Source: Lithospermum erythrorhizon (Eukaryota > Streptophyta > Magnoliopsida > Boraginales > Boraginaceae). From it: a stretch of DNA of 64,000 nt. Each line of letters begins with the position of its first letter. The first letter of the stretch is position 1. This document shows, one piece after another, positions 1 to 12,450 of this stretch. Made by a program: the position numbers and the translations under genes. The DNA is taken from positions 1 to 64,000 of the forward strand of contig JADFUC010000875.1 of assembly GCA_019722365.1 (NCBI GenBank), given 5' to 3'. A model generated the notes under the pieces. The model saw nothing but the letters and a program-made list of their open reading frames with translations, made no database searches and was not told the origin of the DNA.

Positions 1-3000
1 GCTGAAAGTAATCGCTCTGCGCGAAAATAGCCATGTGGACTATTATCTTATAGACAACTTTTGGTTGTTGCTCCTGGAGGCCCTACGCCAAACATAAATT
101 TAATAAACATTATTTTAACTGGTAGAAAGTTCATAGTAATCGGTTAGACATTAACAATTGTTATTTTAATCGTAGAAACTCCAAACATCCACTTCTCACA
201 CAATAACAGGAGCAAAAAAACAACAAGGTGTAGAGAGCTCGAGCAACAAAAAGATGGGACAAAGGTCACCATGTGAAGCGACAAAGAAATGGCCTATCCG
301 CGGCTACTCAAGTATTAATGAGCCGCAACTACAATCACCCCTATAAAGGGGAGATACGGCTAAAATAAGTCAAGGCCAAACTCATGAGCTACCAAACGCA
401 AGCATCCGTAAGAGATGAACGGAAGCACGCAATCCAGGTTGGGCCACAAGCAATACCCAGCGCCGTGACACCACTCGAAGTGCTCGTGATTCAAAGCAGG
501 CGCTGGGATACCCTGCTCGTCAGTGGATCCATACCGCTGAGGAAGACAGTTATCGCTAACCATGTCACCATCACCATCATCAAACCACCAAGTCAAAGCA
601 CTCGTGATGATTTTTGGGCAAACCGAACATAGGATGTCGCTGGGAGACTACCTGAAATACTCGCATCATGAAGACCTCGAAGAGTCATGCTTATATGGCT
701 ACGGAGATGTAAGATATCCTGTGAGGTGAATAACCCCGTGAGGGCGCCTCAAAGCTACCCTGCATATCCCTCGTAGCCAGGGTCATCTTCACCGACGAAG
801 CCGCTACGTATACACTACGACCATAACCACCCACTTTTACATATTAGGATATCTATGTGAAGTCAATATCGAAGGATACTAGCATGGGATCAATGTTGAA
901 CATCCTACCTCCTCATATACTCAAGCCGCCAAAGATCTCAACAAAAGACATGCATTTCAATCTGCCATGCGATATAAGGCTTCAAACCAATAAGTGACAG
1001 CTGGCACTGACAATGTATCGCCATCAGCGACAGAGAGCCGGAAACAACGTCAAGGCGGATTTAGAACCCCCGCATCAATGCCCTAAGTAATCGAAAAGCG
1101 ACGCACTCATTAAGAACGATCAAGGCGGATGCGAGAACCCATTCATCATTAAGGAGTCACACTTGCCGATGCAAAGACTACCAAAGAGAAAGAAGACAAA
1201 GTTGGAGTGCTCACCAAAGAAGCACCAGAGGTGCCTAAAGCACCCCCAACACCCCACAAAGACGAAACAGCCACACAACTTCATTCAAAATCACGAAAAG
1301 AAGTCGACAGATGTACCAAAAGTCTAGCATATCCTAAGAAGTCGACGGACAATGAAAGCCCAGCATATACCACCATAAGAAAAAACGGGATAGCCGTAGT
1401 CTAGCATTAGTCCCACCATCCAAAAAAAAAGAAGATTGTGGAAGCCTTGAGGCTAACATACCCCATACATCCAAAGAATATGGGATAGCCGAACTCTGAA
1501 GCATATCCCACCATCTAAAAAGAAGACGGATAGCCTGTAGGCCAGCGATACCCCACATCCAAAAAAGATGATGACAAATTTTAAGTCTAGCATATCCCAA
1601 TTATCAAAAAGAAGATGGGCAACCTCCGCAGTGGCCAAGATACCCCTCTACATCCAAAAAAAAAGATGGCATACCGTAAGTCTAGCATATCCCACCATCC
1701 AAAAAAAAGACGTGATGTACTTCCAGCGGCTAACATACCCCACATCCAAAAAATAGATAGAAGCCAAAAGTCCGCATATCACATCCAAACAACCAACCCT
1801 ACCCTGTGGAGAAAGGAATACAAGCACACAAAGCTTAAAGTGGCAAGGTGACATCACTACTCAACTCCAACAAACAAAGGAATAAACAAGCAAAGAAAGA
1901 TATGCACAAAAAGTGACACCGTCTGCTCCAAGACATTCGACATGAAGACGAATCCTAGATACGTAAAAGTTCGGAAGACAAAGATGTAGGGTCGATATCT
2001 ACCCATTCATCTAAAGAACATAAAAATGCATCTAATCCAGCAAGAGATACGACCAAATACGCTTCAACATGAAAAATCTATATAAGAATCACAAGGACTT
2101 CCTATCATTCAACATCTAAAAGCTCGTGCCTACCCACCTCTGTAGGGGTCGACTCCAATGCATTCGCCTACTGATATCTTCGGTACCTGGCAGTTCTTGT
2201 CAAGATGACGAGCAATCCAGGAAGATATGACTCCGTATCACAAGTCAAGATAAAAATAGGACAGCCAGACAAAACAATGAACGTAGGCATCGAAAAATTC
2301 GCAAAAATTAAGCAAAAAATCAAGATGGCGCGGGACCCCATGTGAACTTCAAATTCAAATTTCAAGGCATTCCAATCAGCCAATCAATGGAAATAAATAA
2401 ATGAAATCCAGCTCTATTAATAAAAACTGATTTCTACTCAAATTTCATGCAATACTATGTAATTCACGAGTTTTATGGGCCAGCTTAACTCTAATTCAAA
2501 TATTATATGGCATAAAAAGCATCAAGACCATCTACCCAGTTCAAAATTCATGCAAGATTCAAGAAAAAGGTGGAGTCTTTACTAGAACAAGAATCCCGAA
2601 ATAGCCGAAATTGAGAGAAGGCAACAGAAACAGAACTCTCTAAAAAGCGGATAGTCGCAATACAAAAACGGTTATGAAATATCATCGTGAGACAACCCTA
2701 AGAAAAACAATCAAAATAGTGTGGTTTTTGGAACCATACTAGGTTCGAAAATTTTCAAAAAATAGTTTTTTAACCCCGCTTGGGTTCAAAAATCAGTGAG
2801 GGAAAAAGAGGGGAAATATTCAAGCTCGATTCTATATCCTCTACACTATATTCAAGTTCGAAAAAGGAAGAGAAAAAAATCCAACCTCGGGACGCGATGA
2901 TGAGTTCGGCTAACACTATGGAGAAGAAAGAAGAGTTTTTCTTTTTTTGCAACTTATAAACTTTATGCACAAGAGTTTAAGTAAAGAAAGTAGGCTCAAG

Positions 3001-3582
3001 TCATGAAGTGTCCGACAAGACAAAAGCAAGTGCGCCCTTCCCCACATGATTTTCAAAAATCATGGGGTCCACTAGGCCAAATTTTCGGCCAACTCATGTC
3101 CAACCCGAAGACCAAATTCAAGTTCACGAGCTATCCGGTACACTGAAGAATCCGAACACGTGAGATAAATGAAGACCCATCGATTAATTTTTGCTATATT
3201 AGCATAAAATTAAATATTCATATATTTTATTATGACTTAAATTCATAATAAAATTATATCCATGGGAATTAATTCTCCACACATCCCCGAGGGATCGAAA
3301 TTAATAAAGCCGAAGATCAAGACCCCGACATCAGATTTTAAACTCATGCTCCGGAAAGTATTATCCAAGATGACAATTAATTTCTTAAGTTGGGAAACAA
3401 ATCGCGCTACACATACCCGATGTACCGAGTAGCAAATCCATCTGAATTTAAGGATCCGAGTAGCAAGAAGTCGAGCAAATCCAAACCAAAATTGTACCAA
3501 ATGACTACATCATAGCCGCAGCAGAATCCGCAGGTCGAACACCGACACTTACTACGTATGTGCCCGAGTTCGAGGGGGCATT
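1..3582 (+). mobile_element. degenerate Ty3/gypsy internal 3' region
   Basis: There is no long open frame and no recognisable pol domain. The stretch reads as decayed, mostly non-coding retrotransposon sequence. It ends in a purine-rich polypurine tract (about 3571-3580) directly before an LTR-like start, the expected order at the 3' end of a plant gypsy element. A related arrangement lies at 24.5 kb, where the sequence before the tract (CGACACTTAC...GTATGTG/GTACGTG) is shared. A tandem repeat lies at 1.32-1.79 kb, a position where Tat/Ogre-type elements often carry repeats. The family assignment is inference. Confidence 0.5.
1320..1795. repeat. ~45-bp tandem repeat array
   Basis: The motif CATATCCCACCATCC or CATACCCCACATCC, followed by an A-run and AGA(C/T)GG, recurs near 1327, 1364, 1404, 1457, 1501, 1546, 1590, 1638, 1686, 1733 and 1775. 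Spacing is 37-53 bp, mostly 44-48. From about 1500 on, the two motif forms tend to alternate, suggesting a ~92-bp dimer. The array lies inside the gypsy 3' region. Confidence 0.8.
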
Positions 3583-4800
3583 TGTAGATAGTGAAAATTT
3601 AATTAATTTTAATTAATAAAATCCATTTTATGGATTTATTAAGTTAATTAATTTCCAACTGATCACACTGTTACACGTGTTGATTAGGGTTCACTAGAGC
3701 TCCCAAATTAAATTCAAGGCAGAGGAAAATAATAGTGGTTCCCTGGATCCAGCCGACCCTCATATTGTTCTTAAGTTAAAATTAGAGTTTTACATTAAAT
3801 AAACCTAATTTTAAATCCTAGAATGTGGTTTTCGAAAGACAGAGGGCTAAATTAACGAAGCGAATGCCACTGGCTAATAAATAAATTCATCCTCGATCTA
3901 AAAATCCTATAATAGGGGCATACTCCATATTCATGGAGAATAATACGCAAAATATCCGACGCTACAGATCATGCCTCAAAAATTAACGCCAAGATCATGA
4001 TCCACCCGAAACAAACCGATCAACGACCGCACTAAAAGCCTACATACCCCATATTTTCGAAAAATAATTATAAGTCAAGCCGAGAAAGTTTCAAGCAGCC
4101 TGGTAAGTTCTCCAAGAAGACCACAAGAACACCTCCAAGATTCCAACTTAAAGATTCAAAGTGAAAGCACTACAGACACTTCAAACACTGTATGTCGCCT
4201 AAAACTATCAGCGAAGTGACAATCCGGAGTCTCCAACAAATAAAGAGGTCTCCTCCCCGCCGACCAAATTGCAGGAAACACGTCATAGTGCCTCGCACAT
4301 CAAATCCAGATGATCAGTTTGCTGCCTCTACCTCCTACACCGTGAGGGCGCCCAACCCCTCAAAGAAGACGGACAATCGGAATCTCCGATGCTGCTGGAG
4401 TTGTCCATCCCCAACCGTACCAGAAACACGCCGTCAAGCCCCTCGTACTACATCAAATTTATGGTGATCAAGTCAGCTGCCTCTACCACCTACACCAAAG
4501 GCATCTCAAACATACCAGAGAAAGAGGCAGTAATTCATCCCACAAAGTTTAACGGTAGTTTCGAATCGCCCACTCAACCCGCAAGTCAAATCAAATAAGA
4601 GATCGCTCCGCCAAGCCTCCCCGCTCTATATCCAACATCGATACAAGTTTAGCCTCGTTGGGCGCCCTTTACCGTCAAGCGAACCCAACCCCTCAAGCCT
4701 ATATGCTTCATCAAGTTCCACCACGTTAACATATCCAACAAAGAGGAATTTAATAGTATAGCACGCCAGACACCTTTTACAATAACATGAAAGTTATTTC
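3583..4800 (+). mobile_element. gypsy LTR (decayed, right end uncertain)
   Basis: It starts TGTAGATAGTG immediately after a G-rich polypurine tract, then an AT-rich TTAATTAATTTTAATTAA stretch also found at the start of the LTR-like repeat at 24.53 kb. Inside, a ~148-bp segment is roughly duplicated: the motif CAG(G)AAACACG occurs near 4272 and 4421, each followed by GCTGCCTCTACC. I could not find a matching second LTR or a primer-binding site, so the right border is an estimate. Confidence 0.45.
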
Positions 4801-5079
4801 CAAAATTGACTTGAGAGAGTAAAGTGAAAACCTATCCGCTACACATTTTCCAGTCGTGCACAATAAATTCGAACTGACAAATATACGATCTAGTCATAAA
4901 CAATTTAGTCACTCATTTCCAAGATGCATTGTTCAAATTGTTAGTAACAGTTCAATGAATAATAAAAAAGTGTAATAGTAGATCAGTTATACTAAAACAC
5001 CAAATACTAAGCAAAATGTTCCAAGATTTTGCTCAAATAAAATGATAATGGGGAACTATTGGGTACAAGATGAGACTAC

Positions 5080-5919
5080 CTAGCTGTATTTGAGGATATC
5101 ATCAATAGACTTTATTAGGGAGCACAGACCTCCCAAGAAATTATGGTCAATCACACCTCTTCCTTGAAGTACATGGGCAAAATCAATCATTTTCACTTCT
5201 GCAACAGGATTATTTCCATTCAATGTTTTCTCCTTATCATACATAAGAAGAAGAGAACATGAATAGAAATGAAAAATTGTTTGATCCTCAAACCATGCTT
5301 TTAGTTCTCGCAACTGCGATAAAATTCCAGTCGAACCGCCAAAAACAACTGATGCCAATGAGCAATCTGGGACAGTATTGAAATCAAATGTCTTTGAGGA
5401 AACAAACTTCTTCAAAACTGAAGTGACATCTTCTGCAGAAAGTTTCATGACAGACTTCCTATCGGGCTTCCAGTATCCCGAATCTTCACTTTCGTAGAAC
5501 TTTAGCCCCGATAATCTAAATCCCAAGTGAAGAGTCGAGGTTTCTCTATCCTTTTTCAAGCATTTCTCGAAATATCGGTCTGGTGCTTGAGGATACCAGG
5601 TTCTAGTACCAATCTTGATGTCCATTATCGATGGATGAACTCGGCCTACATTAAGATCTTGCAAGACTAGATGAGGCTGCAAGCCAGAGCCATCAGAGGC
5701 CTCTACAAGCTCAGTTCCATAAAAGGCGGGGAAGAATCCGCGAATGTGGTCTGGGATTGAAGTGTTAGAAGAAAGGGAAGTATAGAATTCAACTTCAGCC
5801 GACCCCCGTTCATTACTCTGAAAGGGCTTGTAGAAACGGCCTGAATCGTCTACAAGGGGTCCAAGCTTCCCATGACGAGCTTCATGTCCCGCAACCTGAT
5901 GTTCCGGGGCCTTGAGCAT
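5080..5919 (-). CDS. IPK2: inositol polyphosphate multikinase IPK2
   Basis: This is an ATP-dependent kinase of the inositol polyphosphate kinase family. In plants, IPK2 phosphorylates inositol 1,4,5-trisphosphate and IP4 at the 6/3 positions toward IP5, feeding phytate synthesis and signalling. The 279-residue protein starts MLKAPEHQVAGHEA. I chose the Met at 5919 because plant IPK2 proteins begin this way; an in-frame Met seven codons upstream (5940) is less likely. Visible family motifs are the inositol-binding PSIMDIKIGTR (PxxxDxKxG), a SCSLLLMYD segment (SLL motif) and MIDFAH (IDF, metal/ATP site) near the C-terminus. The frame is open throughout with no intron, like the intronless Arabidopsis genes. 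Length is close to the usual ~280-300 residues. Flanks are retrotransposon remnants, so no neighbour informs its role. It looks functional. Confidence 0.93.
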   Translation of the reverse strand: MLKAPEHQVAGHEARHGKLGPLVDDSGRFYKPFQSNERGSAEVEFYTSLSSNTSIPDHIRGFFPAFYGTELVEASDGSGLQPHLVLQDLNVGRVHPSIMDIKIGTRTWYPQAPDRYFEKCLKKDRETSTLHLGFRLSGLKFYESEDSGYWKPDRKSVMKLSAEDVTSVLKKFVSSKTFDFNTVPDCSLASVVFGGSTGILSQLRELKAWFEDQTIFHFYSCSLLLMYDKEKTLNGNNPVAEVKMIDFAHVLQGRGVIDHNFLGGLCSLIKSIDDILKYS

Positions 5920-5940
5920 GTTCACAAACACTATAATCAC

Positions 5941-6917
5941 AACAGAAAAGTGAATTATACTCGCTATAAAAAGATGGTGATGTTACTAACATCTTTTCGA
6001 CTGCAAGGCTACAACTAGATTACTAGAACTATAAATCTTCTTTCCAAACACCATCATTCTTTAGTTTCTCACCACTGAAAAAACTAAGAACACTCAAGAA
6101 AAGGGATAAATTGCAGCCAGTAAATTCCAATTATTTGCAGGTAATCACAAATTTTCATGTCATATGGAGTCAAAGATTTCATATTCTCTGGCTCGGGACA
6201 TAATGGAATATATCAAAATGGCTCATGACGCTAGCCACGCTTCTTATCTACCGAGAATTAGTAGATAGTAGTGGTTGCATATCACTCTTGGTTCAATTTG
6301 CAAACAATCTCCCCGTTGGGTAAAACTGCATTATATTCCGAGTTCCGACCCCTTACCCTTCTTAGCTGGGAGCCTATCCAAATGCGAGTAATCACAAATT
6401 ATCAAGGGAAAAGTGAACTTAATAAACCCAAAGATGATCTATATTCTATAGTAATCTTTGTTGTAACCAAATCCAAATACATTCAGATACCTTTTTCTGA
6501 TTCCATTGATATTAATATATTATATATGGAAATAACAAAAGTGGGTATAAAAAGCAATACAATTGGACTACCAAAAAGAAATACTTATTAAAAAAGTGAC
6601 GATATTGGACAATAATTTATTAAGATTGAGAAATAAAGAATGGAGGTGTAGAGGTGACCTTAGGAATTAACGAAGCAATGAAGTTAACGATGAAGACTAC
6701 TTAAATCTCAAACCTCAAAATTACAATCAAACAGACAATCAAGTCTCATGTCTTCTTCAACAAATTTATTGCAACGTGCGGAGGAGCTAGATTCATTTAA
6801 TATAACCTTATCGAGTTAGATTCCTACCTGCAGCTCTTGTTGGTTAGCTAGTGGGATTCGAAGTAGTGTCAAATTAAGTAATTGGCCAATTGTTTCTGGT
6901 ATAGAATAATTTTTAGG
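5941..6917. other. intergenic stretch upstream of IPK2
   Basis: This should hold the IPK2 promoter and 5' leader (transcribed leftwards). A TATAG followed by TGTTTGTGAACATG just before the start codon could be a splice acceptor of a 5' UTR intron. I see no gene. The open frame at 6271-6591 has no recognisable domain. Confidence 0.4.
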
Positions 6918-8445
6918 CTTAATTTCTTTTTGTCCCCTAAACTACCGAGTTAGTTTCAAATTGCCCCCTAATACTATTATGATTTCAAATTGTATGATTT
7001 CAATCGCCTTCCTATACCACCTCCTTTGCTTCAAATCGCTCTCAAATCACATTTTCGCCAAAACCTATTTCGACGATTAAATACATCAGTTAACCCAAAT
7101 TGAAGATTAAACTGAGGCATCTATGTCTAATGTCTTTCACTTAGCCTTAGTTAACTTCTCAGCGAAAATTACATTATAAATGGCAACCTTCATCTCTTTC
7201 AATAAATTCCAACTCTAATTAGAAAAATTATCTTGACCACGAATGGGGCCCTACTTAATCAAAACATAAGATGTTGCGCCGTAGATTTGCTATGGAGCGG
7301 GTTATTACCCAGTAAGAACTCTAAGAAGATTTCCATGAGGCGCTCGTGACGAGTCAGTTGATGAATTTGGGAGTTGCTGATGACTTAATTTCTCCGCTAA
7401 GTTAGGTCTATTTTAATCGAGAAATTGGAAGAAAGCCGAAAAAGTGTCAATCTTATTGTGTTGTTGGTGTTTTCTTTTATTTCATTATAAAGGCTTTAGC
7501 TGACGCTTTGGCGATGATTGTATTTGAATGTGAATTACGGTGTTAATGAACACCGTGAGTTTGTAGATTTGTGATTTCTTCTGCTAGTTGTCTGCATTTG
7601 CAATTTCTTGTGTAAATGCAATTATTAATGGCAAATGGTTTATCATTGCTGTATCCTATTTGGTCCCCCCTATACTTTTCTTTACACTTTTTTCTCGTAT
7701 ATATGATGTGAAATGGCTTATATTGTTGTTTATTATCGACAAATGTCATTGATTGCTTGTATTAAAATTAAAGAAACAAAAAACGAACACACATAAGATA
7801 AGATAAGATTCCAAAGAAGCGAATTATAAAGAAAGACACATAATATTCCATCCACTACTGGATACCAACTATTCACTAATTGACATAATAAATAGTCATC
7901 AAAAGTCTCACCAACCACAAAGTATTCATTAAAGTCATTAAAGGACACAAAAATAGCAAAAGGGGTCAAAAGATAAAGTAGTAAACAACTAACTAAGATC
8001 TAATCTAGATCTACTTTTTCTTAGAGGATCTTCTTCTAGGCCGGGCCGAAATTGTGCCTGGGCGTTGTCGCACAGGCCGGGATGAAGCAAATTAAGTGTT
8101 GGGTTGAAGCCTAGGTCAGCTGAAGGTGCTTGGGAAGACGCCCACCATCGGCCTCCTCCGACAGCCCCGGCATTATCCAAATTGTACCATAAATTTTGTA
8201 CGTATAATACCCCCATGTCAGCGGAGCCTTGAAAATCTTTCAACTCGCTTTGCCTTCCTCACTGCTTTCTTTCTTTCTCTAGCCAGCTTGGATCTAGTCT
8301 CTCGCATCACTTGGCTCCCAGAGCACTCTCAAGTATCTCGTGGAAGAATGTCAAGATATGGCTTTCGTCCACATTGTCTGACCATTTAGAGGTTCCAAAA
8401 TATGATTGTATACTTCTAAGAAGCTAGTAGTCTGAGGTAGGCCTA

Positions 8446-8936
8446 ATGCATATACTTTTGGATCCTTGTTTAATGAGTGGAATCACACAAATCAAGTGGA
8501 ACATGTGGTATCCTCCTAACCGCTACAATTCACAAGAACAGGTCCTCTTGTCAATGTCAACAACAAAACAATGTCGTGCAGAACTTACTTCATACCTTGG
8601 GCTTCCGGATGATCTAGTTATGAATTCATTTGCTCGTTTTCCTCTAAGCACCAACAATTCATTCACCCTTGGACAAACCAATCCCTTACACTTCATCTTT
8701 CTTTCCCTTTCTTCCTCAATTCGAGTCATAATTGTGTGATAAATGGTGTTCAACATTGTTATAATAGGCTGGTCTCTAACATCAATTATAAAAATGTTGA
8801 ACGCCTCCGCCCAATTATTAACAAGTTGTGGGCAGTTTGACAGTGGACGGAATGCACACCTCGTCCACTTTTTTCTATCAATCTTCTCTAATGCCTCATA
8901 AGCATCATTAGACACTCTCACTTTTCCATTGCGCAC
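8446..8936 (-). pseudogene. MULE transposase C-terminal fragment
   Basis: The open part (136 codons, 8936 to 8523) contains NWAEAFNIFIIDVRDQPI and IYHTIMTRIEEERERK, typical of the segment between the transposase core and the SWIM zinc finger in plant MuDR proteins. It ends in DIDKRTCSCEL, the CxC of a SWIM finger. The next codon is TAG where the family usually has a Trp; beyond it the frame reads RLGGYHMFHLICVI, in which the expected second Cys of the finger is lost. With the in-frame stop and missing Cys, this copy cannot make a working transposase. Confidence 0.75.
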
Positions 8937-9115
8937 TACGATACGACATCATGCAAAGACACTCCCCACATCACTCCCTAAATGCATTCTCTAGGAACTT
9001 TTTGTCTAATTAGTACGTAGGTGCTTTCACACACGCCTGTGTTCGCATGTGGTAGTTCATTCTTGATTGCATTTTAAATTCCTCGTTATCGAGATTTACA
9101 TGACATTAGCAGTGT

Positions 9116-9790
9116 TTAGAGTACAGGGGCAAAATTCCCCACTACATCTTCAACCACTACACTGTCATCACCAACATCCCCTACATTTTCACCATCCTCC
9201 CTCACTACATTATCATCACCACACTCCACTACATTATGACCATCCTCCACTACATTATCACCACCACACTCCAAATCATCATCCAAGATAGTCACATCAG
9301 GACCAAAGTAGTCATCACCGGCCACTCTAGTATCATCACCATATACCATTTCATTCTCATCACCACACACACTACTCTCTCCTATTTCATGTTCATCACC
9401 ACCATGCCACTCTAATAGGGGTACTTCACTTCTTTTGTTTATCATAATTGTACATCGCACTAAATTAGCTCCCGCTTCATCACTAATTTCGTTAACATAA
9501 GTACGATTTCAGCGGGTTACATAAATTTCTATTTCTCTAACAACTTTAACCCATTCAACCATTTTTGCTATATCTAAGTCAGTTTTAAGATGAACTAACC
9601 CCTCTTCTAAAGAACTTATGGGTTTCCTCCAATAATAAAAACACAATCCTTTTTTAGTCCAAATTCAGTCTTAAATTCTTGGCTACCAATAGGCTCATCA
9701 TTTGCCCACACTTCCGAGTCAACAACACACTCATGATTTTTAATGAACAAATCCTTTCCAAACCTACAAAGTTAAGACAGAAAATTAATG
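9116..9790 (-). pseudogene. MULE transposase N-terminal acidic region remnant
   Basis: On the minus strand, 9460-9116 encodes an acidic, repetitive stretch (GDD, VVEDG and VVECGDD units). Further upstream, about 9640-9770, an open segment reads CRFGKDLFIKNHECVVDSEV and ends IIGGNP followed by a stop. Acidic low-complexity regions of this kind precede the transposase core in many plant MULE proteins. The link to the C-terminal fragment at 8.5-8.9 kb rests on shared strand, order and position inside the same TIR pair. The core DDE domain is not visible. Confidence 0.4.
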
Positions 9791-10344
9791 CATGTACTTA
9801 ATAATAAACGAAATTGATAAAATGCACGAAATTGATCAAATGCATGTTATAACACATACTACACGACAATTTCATAATTGTACAAATTAGGACAAAATTA
9901 CTTACTGAGTAATTCAGGAAACATAAAAGTCTCCCCATCCTCCCTCCAAAATCGATTAACAGGTTCTTTTATATTTCTTTTGAAGTTGTCGCTTTGATTT
10001 TTTAGCACCATTTTTTCGATTTTTTCGCTTCTTTGTTTGTGTATCGTGATGTTCTTGGACAGTTATGAGGGAAAAATGCGGAAAGCTGGGGGCAATTTCG
10101 AGGCTAAGTAAATCATTAGTTTAATGTGGGTGCCTTAACTTCATTAGCAAGAGCAAGCATTAAAGACCGAACTGACGATTATACCCTTTTAAATCGTCGA
10201 AATAGGTTTTTTAATTGAAAATGTGATGGAGGGGGCACTTGAAACAAAGCGTAAGATAGGGGCAATTTGAAACCATAATAGTATTAGGGGGTAATTTGAG
10301 ACTAACGCGATAATTTAGGGGCAAAAGAAATTAAGTTTCACTTT

Positions 10345-11030
10345 ATCATTCGAGTTCGACCAGATGCTACCCACGTATCGATTCCCGTCAATTTTCACAT
10401 AAGAATCTGTGAAATACTAGGTTATAAATTAGTTGGGGATTAAAACCGTATTGAAACTGATCAAGTAGGGTTTTAAAAGACTAATATCGGAAGGAACATA
10501 CTTTATCATATCGTATAACTTTCGATTGTTTCGAATATCAAGCAATATTTTCTACCCCGAGTATCGGGTTACCCGTCCACCGATAGCCCTATTTCCAACG
10601 TGCCAAAATGCGCCAAGCCGCCAACCAAATAAACAACAGATCTATTCAAGACGAATACGGACGACTTCAGATCCACGCCTGATGGCAATCGCTAGTGCGT
10701 CGATTCAAACGCCCACTAAGCCATTTATGAGACTAATCCCTTCCACTAACCGATTTTAAGAGGCATACTTAACCACGCGTCGCGCCAACTATCTAATCAC
10801 GCCTCACGGTACTCATTCAATGCCCCCACCTCCAATATCTTTACAAGTCAGACGTCGATTTGGACATGATTCGTAATTTCACAATTTCATATTGAATTAC
10901 AAACCCAAATTAAGTTGATTTCAAATACTAAGATTATACTGATTGGATTGCCTCTAAAGACTGTTCTATTTGACCTAACCTATTTCAATCATCGTGAAAA
11001 CTCGACCATATAAAAGTGAAAAGTTACGTT
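10345..11030. other. no gene seen
   Basis: Unique-looking sequence between two inverted-repeat elements. The short open frame at 10526-10759 has no recognisable domain. Confidence 0.3.
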
Positions 11031-11034
11031 GATT

Positions 11035-11830
11035 AATTTTTGTCTTAATTCCCATATCCCTTAACTATCGGGTTATGCGCCAATTCCGCTTCTCAACTAT
11101 TTAATTTTTCAAATTGCCCTTTGAAGCCAACTATCGCTCTAATTTGCCCCTCAAAACACTTTTGGTGTTAAAGCAATATTATTTCAAATTTTGTGATATA
11201 TTTTTAAAATAATAAGAGATTTATTCCTTTTTTTAATTACAAAAAATTATTTAAAAACATAAAAAATAAAATTAAAGAAAAATAATCCCTTACCACCCAC
11301 CTCTATCTCCCTCCACCCCTCAAATCCATAAGAAAGAAAAATAATTCAAAGACAAAATAACCTAAGAATCATGAAAACTCAGCTCAACAAAGACCATCAA
11401 ATCCATAACAATACCAATCTTCTTCTTCAATACAAAAAAATTAGATATACAAAAAAATTATATCGTTTATGTATATAACAATGATAAAGATGAAGCCTTT
11501 ATGAGAATTTACCATTCTAGTTGAATTTTAACAGTTACGGTCCTCATAGTTCTCATACTCAAAGACCCTTTTCTTTTCTTTTTATAAATTTCTAACAAAT
11601 GAAGTTGTATAACTAATTTTTGGCATTAAAGAATTTTTGTAATTCAAAATTCATAATTTTTTTATTATTCTACAAATATACCCCAAAATTTGAAATATAT
11701 TAACTTTTACATCAAAAGTGTGTTCAGGAGGCAATTGAAACACATGGGCTTGGCTTTGGGCGAAAGAATCTGTAAAGTTAAATACTGAAAAGTAAATTTG
11801 CTGCGATACCCACATTAGTTGACGCGTAAT
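11035..11830. mobile_element. short non-autonomous inverted-repeat element
   Basis: The segment at about 11090-11213 (AATTTGCCCCTCAAAACACT, TATTTCAAATTTTGTGATAT) matches the reverse complement of about 11665-11775 (AACACACTTTTGATGTAAAA, ATTTCAAATTTTGGGGTATA). The roughly 450 bp between the arms is AT-rich and non-coding. The CAAATTGCCC-type motifs resemble the TIRs of the MULE at 6.9-10.3 kb, so this may be a non-autonomous relative. The outer ends are not clear. Confidence 0.5.
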
Positions 11831-11919
11831 GAATTAAGCCTTAATTCATTTGTTCATTAGTGATAAAAATATCAATTACGAGTATATCATTTTATAATAT
11901 ATTTTCTTCTTCTTTGGCA

Positions 11920-12450
11920 TATTTGAGGGGTTGGGGAATCTATTTCGAATCGAACCGGATTTTACTCAACCGCTCGATTCGCTCATCAAACCGACCACTC
12001 AGAATCGGCGCCCGTTAAGAAACCGAACGGAATTCATGAATCGTAATCGGTTCGAAAACGATAGCTCATAACCGGTCAGTAATTGATCAATGAATGATTC
12101 ATAAACCGCTCAGCACCTATCCGTACTACCCATAATTAAATCGTAGTTAAATCGTATTAATTCGTAATTAAATCATATTAATTTGTATCAATTGTGATAG
12201 TTCGGTTTCGACTTCGTATTTAATTCAGAGGGAACTTAGATATGCTTTGTGTGTATTTAGTAAAAAGGATATTATTAAATCATTTTAACGAGCGATTAAC
12301 TAATGATTTCAAACGATGTAATGAAATAATATTTTAATAAATATAACCGGTTCAAGTTAAACGAACTGAAATGAAGTTAATGAGATGATTTTAACGAACC
12401 AATTAACGAAGCGATTTGCGACAAAACCGTTCGCCAACATCCCTAATTTT
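11920..12450. mobile_element. possible hAT-like MITE
   Basis: The left side starts near GAGGGGTTGGGGAATC and the right side ends near GTTCGCCAACATCCCTA, whose reverse complement is TAGGGATGTTGGCGAAC. These are weakly similar and recall hAT termini. The interior holds many short AACCGAAC/TTCGTAATTAAATCGTA repeats and no coding sequence. No 8-bp target duplication is evident. Confidence 0.3.

Larger units (their letters stand above)
6918..10335 (-). mobile_element. Mutator-like element with ~240-bp TIRs, decayed
   Basis: The left end (CTTAATTTCTTTTTGTCCCC) and the reverse complement of the right end (CTTAATTTCTTTTGCCCC) match. The match continues for about 240 bp through CAAATTGCCCCCTAATACTA and AACCTATTTCGACGAT; the inner limits are about 7155 and 10090. 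Between them lies a broken MuDR-type transposase on the minus strand. Long TIRs plus MuDR coding sequence identify a MULE. I could not see a convincing 9-bp target duplication (flanks ATTTTTAGG and TTTCACTTT), so the exact ends may be eroded. Confidence 0.8.

Noticed and set aside
4650..4680. TTGGGCGCCCTTTACCG as a possible primer-binding site
   Set aside because: It only loosely resembles the Athila/Tat-type site (TGGCGCCGTTGCC) and no coding sequence follows it.
9067..9291. His-rich plus-strand frame (HYHHHTPLHYDHPPLHYHHH)
   Set aside because: It is the shadow of the acidic repetitive minus-strand MULE region; the minus strand fits the transposon better.
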